Source: JBDTVS01 sp040007095 (GTDB lineage: Bacteria; Acidobacteriota; Vicinamibacteria; Vicinamibacterales; CAVVIG01). Taken from it: 64,000 bases of DNA. A program made the translations under genes and the position numbers. The stretch's first letter is position 1. Each line of letters starts with the position of its first letter. The stretch covers positions 62,001-126,000 of the forward strand of contig JBDTVS010000111.1 of the NCBI GenBank assembly GCA_040007095.1, in the 5' to 3' direction. Shown piece after piece: positions 8,642 through 18,000 of this stretch. The notes under the pieces are model-generated. The model was not told the origin of the DNA, searched no databases, and saw nothing but the letters and a program-made list of their open reading frames with translations.

Positions 8642-9499
8642 ATGGCACTGATGACTACGAAACGCTGGGCAATTATTTTTGCGATGCTCGTGGCCGTGGC
8701 CGTCGGCGCGTGGGCTACGGCAAGGCTGGCGCGCCCGGGTCAGCCCTCCGCTCAACCGACCGCGGCGGCGAGCTCGCCACTGCACGCGGTGCCCGCTGAC
8801 GCCAAGCTGACGCTGCGGTTTTTCCGCGATCCGGCGGTGGTGGTCCCCGTCGCGATGCGTGCCATCGACGGGCAGTCGCTGTCGTCTACCGCCCTTCGCG
8901 GCAAAGTGGTTCTCGTAAATTTCTGGGCGACGTGGTGCCCACCCTGCCGCGCTGAGATTCCCGATCTCGTCGCGCTCCAGGCGCAATATCGCGATCAGTT
9001 GCAGATCATCGGCGTATCGCAGGACGAGGGTTCGATCGAGGTGGTCCAGCGCTTTGCCGAACAGCAGCGCATGAACTATCCGATCGTGATGATGACGCCT
9101 GAGCTGGAAAAGGCGTTCGCCGGTGTCTCGGCGTTGCCAACTTCCTTCTTGCTCGACCGCGAAGGACGCATCGTCCAGCGGCACGTGGGCATGCTGAACG
9201 CGACGTTGACCGAGCAGGAAACGCGCGCCTTGGCCGGTCTGCCGGTAAACGCGTCGATCGAGGAAGTCGATCGCGCGCAGCCTGCGAAGCTCGAAAACGC
9301 GCAGGTGACGCAGATTCCCGGCGTCGATCTCACCAAGCTGTCAGCCGAACGTCGAACCGCCGCTCTCCAGAAGCTGAACACCGACGCGTGCACCTGCGGT
9401 TGCGAAAACACCGTCGCGAAGTGCCGTGTCGACGATCCGAAGTGTTCCACCAGCCTGCCGCTCGCCCAGCGGATCGTCGCGGAGATCGCCGCCCAATAA
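8642..9499 (+). CDS. TlpA/ResA-like thioredoxin-fold protein with a C-terminal cysteine cluster
   Basis: This 285-residue protein has an N-terminal membrane/signal helix (about residues 8-28). A thioredoxin-like domain with redox motif WCPPC (Trp98, Cys99, Cys102) in the context LVNFWATWCPPCRAEIPDL follows, with the cis-proline segment ALPTSF downstream. Such proteins reduce or exchange disulfides in the periplasm, for example during cytochrome c maturation. Unusually, the last 45 residues hold a separate cluster CTCGC...KCRVDDPKC with five cysteines, which could bind a metal or serve as a redox relay. The start is ATG 8642; ATG 8651 is equally possible because no clear Shine-Dalgarno sequence decides. 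It is transcribed alone. Confidence 0.88.
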   Translation: MALMTTKRWAIIFAMLVAVAVGAWATARLARPGQPSAQPTAAASSPLHAVPADAKLTLRFFRDPAVVVPVAMRAIDGQSLSSTALRGKVVLVNFWATWCPPCRAEIPDLVALQAQYRDQLQIIGVSQDEGSIEVVQRFAEQQRMNYPIVMMTPELEKAFAGVSALPTSFLLDREGRIVQRHVGMLNATLTEQETRALAGLPVNASIEEVDRAQPAKLENAQVTQIPGVDLTKLSAERRTAALQKLNTDACTCGCENTVAKCRVDDPKCSTSLPLAQRIVAEIAAQ

Positions 9500-9606
9500 A
9501 GCATTTCTCGTGTGTCCGGCGCGTCCGCCTTCGGAACCACCGAGTCGTCGCGGGCCGGAGCGCGCACCCGTAGCATGAAAACGTGGGCGCGTACGAATTG
9601 CGTAGT

Positions 9607-9624
9607 GTCCGGCTTCAGCCGGAC
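9607..9624. repeat. 18-bp palindromic repeat, copy 1
   Basis: GTCCGGCTTCAGCCGGAC is an 8-bp perfect stem with a two-base loop. The 25 bases at 9601-9625, including the flanks CGTAGT and a final C, recur exactly at 55504-55528. It lies between the thioredoxin gene and the M2 peptidase gene, outside coding sequence. Confidence 0.85.
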
Positions 9625-9723
9625 CAGACCTCTGCACCGTCATGTTCTCGGCCGCACACCGAGCCCAAGCAGAATGTTTATTCTCGGTGATCTCGGTGGT
9701 GAACCGATTCACCGCGCCCCCAC

Positions 9724-11532
9724 TCACCAACCAATCGGCTGGCCCTTCGTCTGTTCGTCGAGCCACTGTTTCAATGGGGCGAAATAGTCGATGATGGCGG
9801 TCGCGTCCATCTGCCGCGACCCGGTCAAGGCTTCGAGCGCATCCTGCCAGGGCCGCGATTGACCCATCGAGAGCATGGCGTTGAGCCTGGCGCCTGCTTC
9901 TTTGCTGGCGTACGTGGAGCATCGGTGGAGGGGGACGGTGCAGCCGGCCTCCTTGGCCAGGGCTCGATGAAACTGAAATTGCAGGATATCGGCGAGAAAA
10001 TACCGGGTGTACGGCGTGTTGTCGGGCACGTGGTATTTCGCGCCGGGGTCGAAGAAGTCCTCGCCGCGCGCTGAAGGCGGGGCGACGCCCTGGTACTTCA
10101 AGCGAAGCTCCCACCAGGCGCGGTTGTAGGCATCCGCCTTCACCTCGCCGGCGAACACCTTCCAGCGCCACTGATCGATCAGCAGGCCGAACGGGAGAAA
10201 GGCGATCTTGTCGAGCGCGCGTGACATCAGCAGGCCGATGTCGCGAGAGGTGTCGGGCGCCTTGTCGAGCAATCCGATCTTGACCAGGTACTCGGGCGTG
10301 ACCGACAGCGCGATCGTATCGCCGATGGCCTCGTGGAAGCCGTCGTTCGCGCTGTCGCGGAAGAGGATCGGCTGCTCCTTGTACGCGCGCTGATAGAAGT
10401 TGTGCCCGAGTTCGTGATGGATGGTGGTGAAGTCCTCCTCCGTCTGATCGATGCACATCTTGATCCGGATGTCGGACGCCAGGTCGATGTCCCATGCGCT
10501 CGCATGGCAGACCACCTCGCGGTCCTTGGGACGGGTGAACAGCGATCGTTCCCAGAAGGTTTTGGGCAGCGGCGCAAAGCCGAGCGAGGTATAAAAGCGC
10601 TCTCCGGCCCGGACCATCTCGAGCGCGCCCAGGTTGCGGCGCTTGAGGATGTCGGTGAGCGAATACCCGGGATCGGCGTTCGCCGGCGAGACAAGCGGGT
10701 AGACGTTCTGCCAGTCTTGCGCCCAGATATTCCCGAGCAGGTGAGCCGGCAGGGGACCCGTCGCCGGCACCGCGTCGCCGTATTTTGCACGCAGCTTCAT
10801 TCGGACGTAGGCATGAAGCTGGAGATAGAGCGGCCGCACCTGGTCCCAGAGACGATCCAGCTCCTTGGTGAACTCGTCCGGCGGCATGTCGTACTTGGCG
10901 CGCCACATCGCCCCGGTGTCGGCGAAGCCAAGCTCTTTCGCGCCCTTGTTCGACAATTCTACGAAGCGTGCATAGTCTTTCCGCATCGGCGGCGCGATCG
11001 TCTGCCACCCCTCCCACACCTCGCGCAGCCGCTTTTCGTCCCGCGTGGTCGCCATGACTTTGGTGACGCCGTCGATGTTCAAACAGGTGTCCGGTTTCTC
11101 CGGGTTGGCACACCACCGGCCTTTGCCGTACAAGCCTTCGAGCCTGGCCATGATGGTGGTCAACTCTTCAGCCTCCTTCGCGTCGGACGGCGTCGCCATC
11201 ACCAGAGAGAGCTTGAGCAGGTTCAGTTGCCGCCTCTGGTCGCCCGGGACCTCCACCTTGTCGTACTTGGTGGCATCCTTCGCGAATCGCGCGATGGTGT
11301 CGATGTATCGCTGATTCACCCTCGCCGCGAGCGCTTCGGTGTCGTCGGTGATGAAGTTCTGCTGCACCCAGCCAGACTGGCTTTGCTCGACGCCGAGCCG
11401 CTGCATCGTGTCGTTGACGATGACGAGGAAGGCCGCGGCGTCAGCAGCCGTCGGCGCAGGTGTGCCGGCGCCTCCGCATCCGAGGGCGGCGGCAACCGCG
11501 GCGATCGCGAACGTACGAATGAACATGCGCAT
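9724..11532 (-). CDS. M2-family (ACE-like) zinc metallopeptidase lipoprotein
   Basis: The protein is a peptidyl-dipeptidase of family M2, related to angiotensin-converting enzyme, and should trim C-terminal dipeptides outside the cytoplasm. The 602 residues include the zinc site HHELGH (His373, Glu374, His377) and the third ligand Glu401 in GFHEAIGD, with the typical spacing. The N-terminus MRMFIRTFAIAAVAAALGC is a lipoprotein signal with Cys19 as the likely lipidated residue. ATG 11532 was chosen because it gives this signal peptide; the same frame stays open to 13383 but that extension is antisense to other genes. It is divergent from the 11647 gene. All catalytic residues are present. Confidence 0.95.
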   Translation of the reverse strand: MRMFIRTFAIAAVAAALGCGGAGTPAPTAADAAAFLVIVNDTMQRLGVEQSQSGWVQQNFITDDTEALAARVNQRYIDTIARFAKDATKYDKVEVPGDQRRQLNLLKLSLVMATPSDAKEAEELTTIMARLEGLYGKGRWCANPEKPDTCLNIDGVTKVMATTRDEKRLREVWEGWQTIAPPMRKDYARFVELSNKGAKELGFADTGAMWRAKYDMPPDEFTKELDRLWDQVRPLYLQLHAYVRMKLRAKYGDAVPATGPLPAHLLGNIWAQDWQNVYPLVSPANADPGYSLTDILKRRNLGALEMVRAGERFYTSLGFAPLPKTFWERSLFTRPKDREVVCHASAWDIDLASDIRIKMCIDQTEEDFTTIHHELGHNFYQRAYKEQPILFRDSANDGFHEAIGDTIALSVTPEYLVKIGLLDKAPDTSRDIGLLMSRALDKIAFLPFGLLIDQWRWKVFAGEVKADAYNRAWWELRLKYQGVAPPSARGEDFFDPGAKYHVPDNTPYTRYFLADILQFQFHRALAKEAGCTVPLHRCSTYASKEAGARLNAMLSMGQSRPWQDALEALTGSRQMDATAIIDYFAPLKQWLDEQTKGQPIGW

Positions 11533-11646
11533 GTCCGGGAAGATAACATGACGCATTGTCGGCGGGTAGGCCTTCGAGGGACCAACGCCAGGGTTCGTTT
11601 GAAGGCGGGTCGTCTGAGGTCTGAAGTCTGCCATACTGATTTGGCT

Positions 11647-12342
11647 ATGAAGAAGTTCGCTCTCTGCTTGCTCGCCGCGACCGCCACTGTGGTCGCGTTG
11701 CACGCCGCCGAACTGCCTGTGGTGGCCAGCCGCCTTGTCACCGGACCGAACAGCCACGTCGACCTGACCAATACGTCCAGCCAACCGGTCACAGCCTGGA
11801 CCCTCGTGGTCACCACCACGCAGCCGGACGGTACCGTTCATCGCGCCACAGAGACGGTCGATGCCTATCTCAGCGAAGTGACGAAAGAATTTGCCGGCAT
11901 GTCGGCTCGAGTCGAGCGGTTGCTTCCCGGACAGACTCGCGAAATCGCGCTCGACCCGGCCGGGACCGGCGCGATCGCGGAGGTGACTGCGGTTATTCTG
12001 CAGGACGGTACCGCGCTCGGCGATCCAGAGGCACTGGCCTCGGTGTTCGAGCACCGGGCGCAGGAGCGCGATCAGCTCCACGAGGTCGTCAACGTGTTCG
12101 AGAGCGTGCTGCCTTCGTCCCGCGGCGCGGCTGCGCTGGAGGGGCTCAAGCGCGCGTTCGCCATCCAAGCTGCGCAAGGGGAATCGGCGGCCCACCAATC
12201 TGCTCGTGAGGCGGTCGACGTCTACCTGCAGCGCGCGACGCCCGCCACCGCCGACGCCGTCGACCAACTGCTCCGGGCCTACGCCGACATCGTCAGGCGC
12301 GAGTACGACCTGGCGGAGAAGCACTCTCACCGGAAGAACTGA
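11647..12342 (+). CDS. Secreted protein of unknown function
   Basis: I do not recognise this 231-residue protein. It starts MKKFALCLLAATATVVALHA, a clear Sec signal peptide cut after about residue 20. The mature part has a beta-rich stretch (residues 25-125) reminiscent of a small Ig-like or CARDB-type fold, with the phrase LTNTSSQPVTAWTLVV. An alpha-helical C-terminal half follows, ending in charged residues. The start is the ATG at 11647, where the signal peptide begins. It is divergent from the M2 peptidase gene and convergent with the Omp85 gene. A periplasmic location is inferred; no function is proposed. Confidence 0.8.
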   Translation: MKKFALCLLAATATVVALHAAELPVVASRLVTGPNSHVDLTNTSSQPVTAWTLVVTTTQPDGTVHRATETVDAYLSEVTKEFAGMSARVERLLPGQTREIALDPAGTGAIAEVTAVILQDGTALGDPEALASVFEHRAQERDQLHEVVNVFESVLPSSRGAAALEGLKRAFAIQAAQGESAAHQSAREAVDVYLQRATPATADAVDQLLRAYADIVRREYDLAEKHSHRKN

Positions 12343-12347
12343 AAACT

Positions 12348-12470
12348 CAAAACTCAAAACTAAGAAGGACTGTGATGGAAGGCCGCGCCTGAAAATCAAG
12401 AACTGAAAATTCGGAAGGACTGCGACCACAAGGAGCGTGAGCCGTAGTCCTTTTAAGTTCTGAGTTTTAG
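12348..12470. terminator. Imperfect long inverted repeat between convergent genes
   Basis: An arm at 12348-12371 (CAAAACTCAAAACTAAG then AAGGACT) is nearly complementary to 12446-12470 (AGTCCTTTTAAGTTCTGAG then TTTTAG). AAGGACT and AGTCCTT pair exactly. The element fills the gap between two convergent genes and could terminate transcription from both sides; the T-rich right arm supports this on the plus strand. Confidence 0.5.
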
Positions 12471-12479
12471 GTTCTAAGT

Positions 12480-13724
12480 TTAGTAGGTGAGGTTTCCCTG
12501 AACCTGCACCCGCGTGGACGCACCGATGCCGTGGGCGACCGACACGTTGACTCGTACGAACGCAGCCGTGAACCACACACTGCCGCCGACGCCGCGCCGC
12601 CACGGCTGGTCCACGAACCGCTGGCCTTCGTTGTAGATGGTCCCGGCGTCCACGAACGCGCTGACGCCGACTTTTCCGAAGCTGAGCGGAGAGGTCAGCG
12701 GTACTCGCAATTCGAGCGATCCGGAGACCAGTGAGTCTCCGGCGGCCGTACCGGTCTTGAACCCGCGCACGCTGGAAGGGCCGCCAAAGAGCGGTTTGAG
12801 GTAGTCGGGAAGCGCCCCGTCCGCACCGTCTGTCTTCGCGCTCGCGACCAGAATCGTCTGGCCGACCAGACCGACGTAGCCATGGCCCTCGAGCTCGGTT
12901 CGATTGATCCCCTCCCGCTGCCGCAAGGCGAGTCGGCTGACTCTGGCCCTGACAAACACGGCGTCTCGCGCCAGGAACGGGTCCAGCCGCGTGTCCAGGA
13001 TCGCTTCGGCGCCGACGGTTGCCACCCGGTCGGACGATTCGCGAAACGACACGGCCTGCCAACCGCTCAATGCCCTGACGCGGAATGACGAAGTGAATTG
13101 ACGTTCGGCGCGAAAGAAGACGCCGGCGGTGTCTTCGTTCGTTTCGAACAGCGGATTCGTCCGACGCGACAGCGTTCCGCCGGCTTCGACCCGGGTCAGC
13201 CATCGATGGGGGAACCGCTTCTCGAATTCCGTGCCGATTCGTTTCTCGCCACCCCAGGTCGCTGGGAAGGACAGACGACTGTCGTGGCCAACCGGATCGG
13301 GATGCGTCAGGCGAACGCCGTAGGTCGCGCCGTAACCGCTCTCGATGCGGATGATAGGGACGAACAGCAGGGTGGGCCACCACCGCTTGACGACCCGGGT
13401 CGGATGATCGGGATCGCCGGTGAGCTTGATTGACACCGGCCCTTCATCCACGATGACGACGATGACGATCTGGGTGGGGTCGTTGAGCGCCGCGTAGCGT
13501 TTCAGCACCTCGACCCGGTCGAAGCGCTTCGCCGTGCGCAGACGCGTCGTCACCGTCGCGATGATGTCAGGTGCTACCGGCATTCCGATCTGCAGCCCCG
13601 CCAGGTCCTGCACCTCCTGATCGGATGTCGCAACGTTGCCGCGGACCTGAATCTGGGTGAGGACCTCAGGCAATGCGGCCGTCTGCGACATGAAGAGCGC
13701 GGAAAGCAAGGCGGCGATGATCAT
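12480..13724 (-). CDS. Omp85/BamA-family outer-membrane beta-barrel protein with a POTRA domain
   Basis: The 414-residue product has a signal peptide (MIIAALLSALFMSQTAA), one POTRA-like domain (about residues 25-105, with ITQIQVRGN-type opening and a GMPV-x-PDII turn) and a C-terminal 16-strand-type barrel. The loop motif SSVRGF is the signature of the Omp85 superfamily, and the chain ends in an aromatic Tyr. At one POTRA and about 415 residues it is much shorter than BamA, so it is an accessory member (TamA-, patatin-associated- or FhaC-like) and not the essential assembly factor. ATG 13724 was chosen because AGGGG lies eight bases upstream and the signal peptide begins here. It is a monocistronic unit on the minus strand. 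Confidence 0.88.
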   Translation of the reverse strand: MIIAALLSALFMSQTAALPEVLTQIQVRGNVATSDQEVQDLAGLQIGMPVAPDIIATVTTRLRTAKRFDRVEVLKRYAALNDPTQIVIVVIVDEGPVSIKLTGDPDHPTRVVKRWWPTLLFVPIIRIESGYGATYGVRLTHPDPVGHDSRLSFPATWGGEKRIGTEFEKRFPHRWLTRVEAGGTLSRRTNPLFETNEDTAGVFFRAERQFTSSFRVRALSGWQAVSFRESSDRVATVGAEAILDTRLDPFLARDAVFVRARVSRLALRQREGINRTELEGHGYVGLVGQTILVASAKTDGADGALPDYLKPLFGGPSSVRGFKTGTAAGDSLVSGSLELRVPLTSPLSFGKVGVSAFVDAGTIYNEGQRFVDQPWRRGVGGSVWFTAAFVRVNVSVAHGIGASTRVQVQGNLTY

Positions 13725-13760
13725 CTCGCCAGCCCCTGGACTCAGAGCCTGGGAATGTTG

Positions 13761-13835
13761 GAACCACAAAGCACACAAAAATCACAAAGGATGCTTCTCT
13801 CCAGAGAATTCCCTTGATGATCTTCGTGGTGTACC
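13761..13835. repeat. CACAAAG/CTTCGTGG-type dispersed repeat, copy 1
   Basis: AACCACAAAGCACACAAAAA opens a left arm and TTCGTGGTG closes a right arm in the gap upstream of the Omp85 gene. The same layout (AACCAC...ACAAAG then CTTCGTGG) recurs at 30716, 32441 and 58314. Confidence 0.6.
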
Positions 13836-13936
13836 TGTTTGGACTCTTTCACAACTTCTCGGATCTCGTGAACGGCGCCAGATGCCCTCGCTGATTTCGG
13901 GATACTAGCTTGGCTAAGCGACGAGCAGCGCCGCGA

Positions 13937-13952
13937 GGCGGGATGCCCCGCC
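13937..13952. terminator. Small GC hairpin downstream of the 13986-14993 gene
   Basis: GGCGGG and CCCGCC form a 6-bp stem around ATGC, 34 bases beyond the stop codon of the minus-strand gene. No T-run follows, so a terminator role is only a guess. Confidence 0.3.
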
Positions 13953-13985
13953 CGGAAGACGTCCTAAAGCGTCGGACGCAGGACA

Positions 13986-14993
13986 CTAGCGTCCCGGCAC
14001 GACGTGGAACTTCGATGTCACGTCCGCCTGCCGATAGTCGTGGTACTCGACGCCCCATCGGACATCGAAGCGGCCCGTCGCGACCTGCGCATCCACGATG
14101 AACTCGAGGTCGCGTGGCAGCCAGATCCCGGGAAACGGCCGGCTCATCGTCATGGTGGCCCGCACGTTGCCGATCCGGACGAACCACTGCGCAGGGAGGA
14201 AGTCGAAGTCGACGTTGTCGAAGGTGTACTTGACGATCTGGTGTGCGTCCGGCTCGATCCACAACGTGACGAGCGCCACCTTGTTCATCATCCGCTGGAG
14301 CTCGGCGTCCTTGGGATCGCGCGGATTGTGATCGCGCGCCATGCGGCGGCGCTGGCGGTCAGAATACAGGTTGGACGGGTAGTATTCGACGCGCAGGACG
14401 TTGTGGCCGCCGAGCGTCTCGCGCCCGACCAGCGCGTAGGTGCCTTGCTCGAACTTGAAGCGAAGAAAGTACGCCGAGGAGACGAACTGGGGCTCGCGTA
14501 CCTGTCGAAGCAGCCCGTCCATGCTGCCCGGACTGTCAGTGGACGCGGCACCGGAGGTGGGCGGCGGGAGCCCTCCTGGAGGTCCAGGTAGCGCGCCCAC
14601 GCGCCGCTCGCGCTCTTCGGACCGCTTCAGAAACTCCGCTTCGTACTGCCGGCGCTCAGCGTCGCCGATGTTGACGCCGTTGAATCTGACCGGACTGCGC
14701 ACGAAGAGGCCGTTGAGGATGTACCAGGTGTACTCGCGGCGCTCGCCCCAGATCGGCTGAAGACTTGGACCGCGCAGCTCGATCTGCTCGCGCTCGTCCA
14801 GGATGTACTGCTGTAGCTTCTTCCAGTTGTCGTCGCGGTGCTCGAGCACCTGCCGCATGAAGGCGTCGAGGTCGTTCTCGGCGCGCAGCGGCGCCGCCTG
14901 AGACAGCATTGCCGCGGCAGCGCAGAAGAGCAGCGCGCCGGATGCCAGTCTCAAGGACGAAGTCTGAGGTGCGCGTGGCTCCACCGGCTGCAT
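13986..14993 (-). CDS. Secreted protein of unknown function, LolA-like size and pattern
   Basis: This 335-residue protein has an N-terminal signal (hydrophobic at residues 17-38 after a polar start). It contains no motif I can assign. It is rich in aromatic and charged residues with repeated beta-strand patterns such as TLWIEPDAHQIVKYTFDNV and GRFDVRWGVEYHDYR, which look like the open barrel of LolA/LolB or outer-membrane-lipoprotein-sorting folds. A Pro/Gly-rich insert (GALPGPPGGLPPPTSG) lies near residue 140. It lies 71 bp downstream of the DUF4175 gene on the same strand, so it may be the final gene of that cluster. Function unknown. Confidence 0.82.
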   Translation of the reverse strand: MQPVEPRAPQTSSLRLASGALLFCAAAAMLSQAAPLRAENDLDAFMRQVLEHRDDNWKKLQQYILDEREQIELRGPSLQPIWGERREYTWYILNGLFVRSPVRFNGVNIGDAERRQYEAEFLKRSEERERRVGALPGPPGGLPPPTSGAASTDSPGSMDGLLRQVREPQFVSSAYFLRFKFEQGTYALVGRETLGGHNVLRVEYYPSNLYSDRQRRRMARDHNPRDPKDAELQRMMNKVALVTLWIEPDAHQIVKYTFDNVDFDFLPAQWFVRIGNVRATMTMSRPFPGIWLPRDLEFIVDAQVATGRFDVRWGVEYHDYRQADVTSKFHVVPGR

Positions 14994-15064
14994 TGGCCTC
15001 GCCTTTCAAACTCAGACTTCGAGCTTGCCGACTTCAGGCTTGAGACTTCACACGTTCGATCCGC

Positions 15065-18000
15065 CTACTTCGTGCCGCGTTGCGCGAGCTTGCGATAGTA
15101 CTCCTCGATCGCCTGGCGGAATCCGGCCGGTACTTCGTCGGAGCCCGAGAGCGACAGCTGATTGCTGTCCGCGCCGGCCTTCTTTCTCAGGTTGAAGTCG
15201 AACTCCTTCAACTTGTTGAGCGCTGCGGCATGGAGCTGCTCCAGCGCCTTCGGGTCGTCGAACAACTTGTCGCTGTCGAATTGACGCAGCTGGGCGATCA
15301 CGTCATTCAGGTCGCGCGTGGTGACACCGGCTTCGCCAAGAAGCCGCCGCAGATCTTCGGCACCGCGCAAGGTCTCCTGATACTCACGACGCAGCTGGCG
15401 AACATCGCCGTTGTAGCCGTAGCCATTCGGCCTGGCGTCGCTGCCGCCAAGCCACGCGCCGGACGCCTGCTGCGGGTCGCCTGCGACACCGCCATTGAAA
15501 CCGCCGGGCATATTCTGCTGCCCCTGCTGCTGTCCGTTGCGCGCCTGCTGGCCTTGCTGGCCGCCTTGACCTCCGCCCTGACCCTGCTGACCCTGCTGAC
15601 CCTGTTGGCCTTGCTGACCCTGCTGACCCTGTTGGCCCTGCTGGCCTTGCTGACCCTGCTGGCCTTGCTGACCCTGCTGGCCTTGTTGACCCTGCTGGCC
15701 TTGTTGACCCTGCTGGCCTTGCTGACCCTGCTGGCCTTGCTGACCCTGCTGGCCCTGCTGACCGTTTCGCGCCTGCTGTTGTCCGTTCTTCAGGCGCTGA
15801 TCCAGCGACTCCATGCCGCGCACGAGATTGCGCGTCCGGTCGAGGGCAGCCTCGAGCTTGTCCTGCTTCTGCTGGTTGCCAAGCGCCCCAGCGGCTTCAC
15901 CGAGCTTGCGGCCCAAAGCGTCGAGATTGGAGCTGATCACCGGCTCGGCCTGCCGGGCGTAATCCGGCATCTGCCGCTGAATTGCACGTTTGGTGTAGTC
16001 GACCAGTTCTTTGAGCTGCTTGCTGCGGATCGTGTCGCCCGCTTCCGCCAGCTTGCGTGACGCATCGCGCTCGGTCGCGCGGGTCGCGTCGGTCAGCTGT
16101 TGCAGCTCTTTCTCGAGGCCCGCGAGCTTTTCGCCCATCGCGGTTTTCTGATCGACCAGCTTTTTGCCCTGGGCTCCCGCGGCGCCAGCCTGATCGAGCT
16201 GCTTCACCTGATTCTCGATCTCCTTTTGTTCAGCGGCCATCGCTTCCGCGCGCCGCTGCGCGTCCTCGATGCTTTCCTTCGTGCGGTTGGACTGGCCGCG
16301 CGAAAGCTGTTCGTTGGCCTGCCGCAGCTTGTCGAGCGCCTGCTGTGCCTGCGCACCACCGTCCCGGGATCCGTTGGCTGCCGCGCGCCGCATCGCGTCG
16401 GCCGACTGCTGGAGTTGACGCGCGAGATCGCTCAGGTCCTGGCGCGGCATGTCGCGCGTGAGCTGCTCGAGACGCCGCGCCGCTTCTTCCACTTCCGCGG
16501 CGAGCTGACGTTGACTCTGTCCGCCGCCCGACGCGTTCTGCCCAGCCGCCGCCATTCGCCGCTGACGCTCGGCTTCCTGCTGCTGACGCGACGCCAGCTC
16601 TTTCAATTTGTTGGCGAGCTCGTCGATCTTCTGCTCGCCCTGCTGCTCGCCGGCGCGCTTCTGCATCTCGTACTGGTTCGCGAGCTTGTCGAGCTCCAGT
16701 TCGAACAGGTCGGCGAGGTCGTTGGCCTGCTGCGCGCCGCCGCCGCCCCCGCCGCCCCCGCCTTGCTGCTGCGCGAGCTGCATCTCGTATTCCTGCTCCG
16801 CCGCCTGCAGGAACTTCAGCGCCGCCTGTTCGGGAGTCATCGCGGTTTTCGGGTCCTGCTTGCGCAGCGTCGACTCGGCGTTCCCCATCTCGGGCGCGGC
16901 CTTCGCCAGCAGGTCGGCAATCTTTTTGAAGCGCTCGTCCTGATCGACCTGCCGGCTCTTCATCTTTTCGATCAGCTCGTCGACCTGCGTCTTCAGTTTG
17001 CCCTGCGACAGCGTGAGGAACACCACGTTCTCGCGGTACTTGTCCGCCGAGAGCTTCCCTTTGTCCCGGATCACGTTGAATGTCGCGGCGACTATCTCTT
17101 TTTGCTGCTGCGACAGCTGCCCGACGTCGTTGCCGCCGCCCCCGCCGCCCCCGCCGCCCCCGGCCTGCGACGGCGCCGGCTTGAAGTCCTTTTTGAACGG
17201 CCGGATCTGCACGAAGTAGATGTCGCTCGACACGGTCTTACCCTGCACCGTATCGCTGTCGGTCGCGCGCGCGTAGTACGAGACGGAATCACCCGGGGTG
17301 AGGCCGAGCTCTTCCAGGTAGATGGTGTGCCCGGCGGACACGTCGGCCAGCGCCTTCGGGCCGCCGAACAACTTCACGGTCTTCTCTTTGCCGCCGTTGA
17401 CCGCGTAGACGAGCTCGAGGTCTTTGACCCCGAAATCGTCGGACGCCTTCGCCTCGACGAACAGCTCTTCAACCGGCGTCGCCATCGTGTCGCGGCCCGG
17501 CTTGAGAAACGACACGGTCGGCGATCGGTCCGCGGTGACGTCGATCGTGTACTGCGGCGACGCCATCACGTGCTCGCCGTGCGGTCCCTCGAGCTCGATC
17601 CGATAAAAGCCCTGTTTGTCGATCGTGAAGCTGCCCGTGAGCGAGCCGTCGGCCTGTCGCGTCAGCGGACGCGAGTCGGATTCGTTCAGCAGAATCCGTC
17701 CGCCCGGCGTGGTCATCGTCGCCACGATATGGAGCATGACTTCGGTGCCGCGCAGCGCCGCGACGTCGCCGCCGTTTTCAATCTTCTGCGGCGGCAGCCC
17801 GGTATACGCCGGGTAGCGATATTCGAGCTCCAGCTTTTGCACCGCCGGCAGATCGACCAGCGTCATCGTGAACAGCGGCGACTCGACGCCGTTCGCCACG
17901 ACTTTGTAGTCGATCGGTTTCTCGAGATGAAAGAGGATGCCGTCGAATACCTGCGGATCGGACGAGGGCACGAGCGGCACCCGTTCGAACGCGCCGCTCG

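Noticed and set aside
9724..13383. The M2 peptidase frame read as a 1219-residue protein.
   Set aside because: The part beyond 11532 is antisense to the genes at 11647 and 12480; a lipoprotein signal begins at 11532.
15581..15763. The 9-bp repeat considered as a CRISPR array.
   Set aside because: Units are adjacent with no spacers, and they encode Gly-Gln-Gln in frame.
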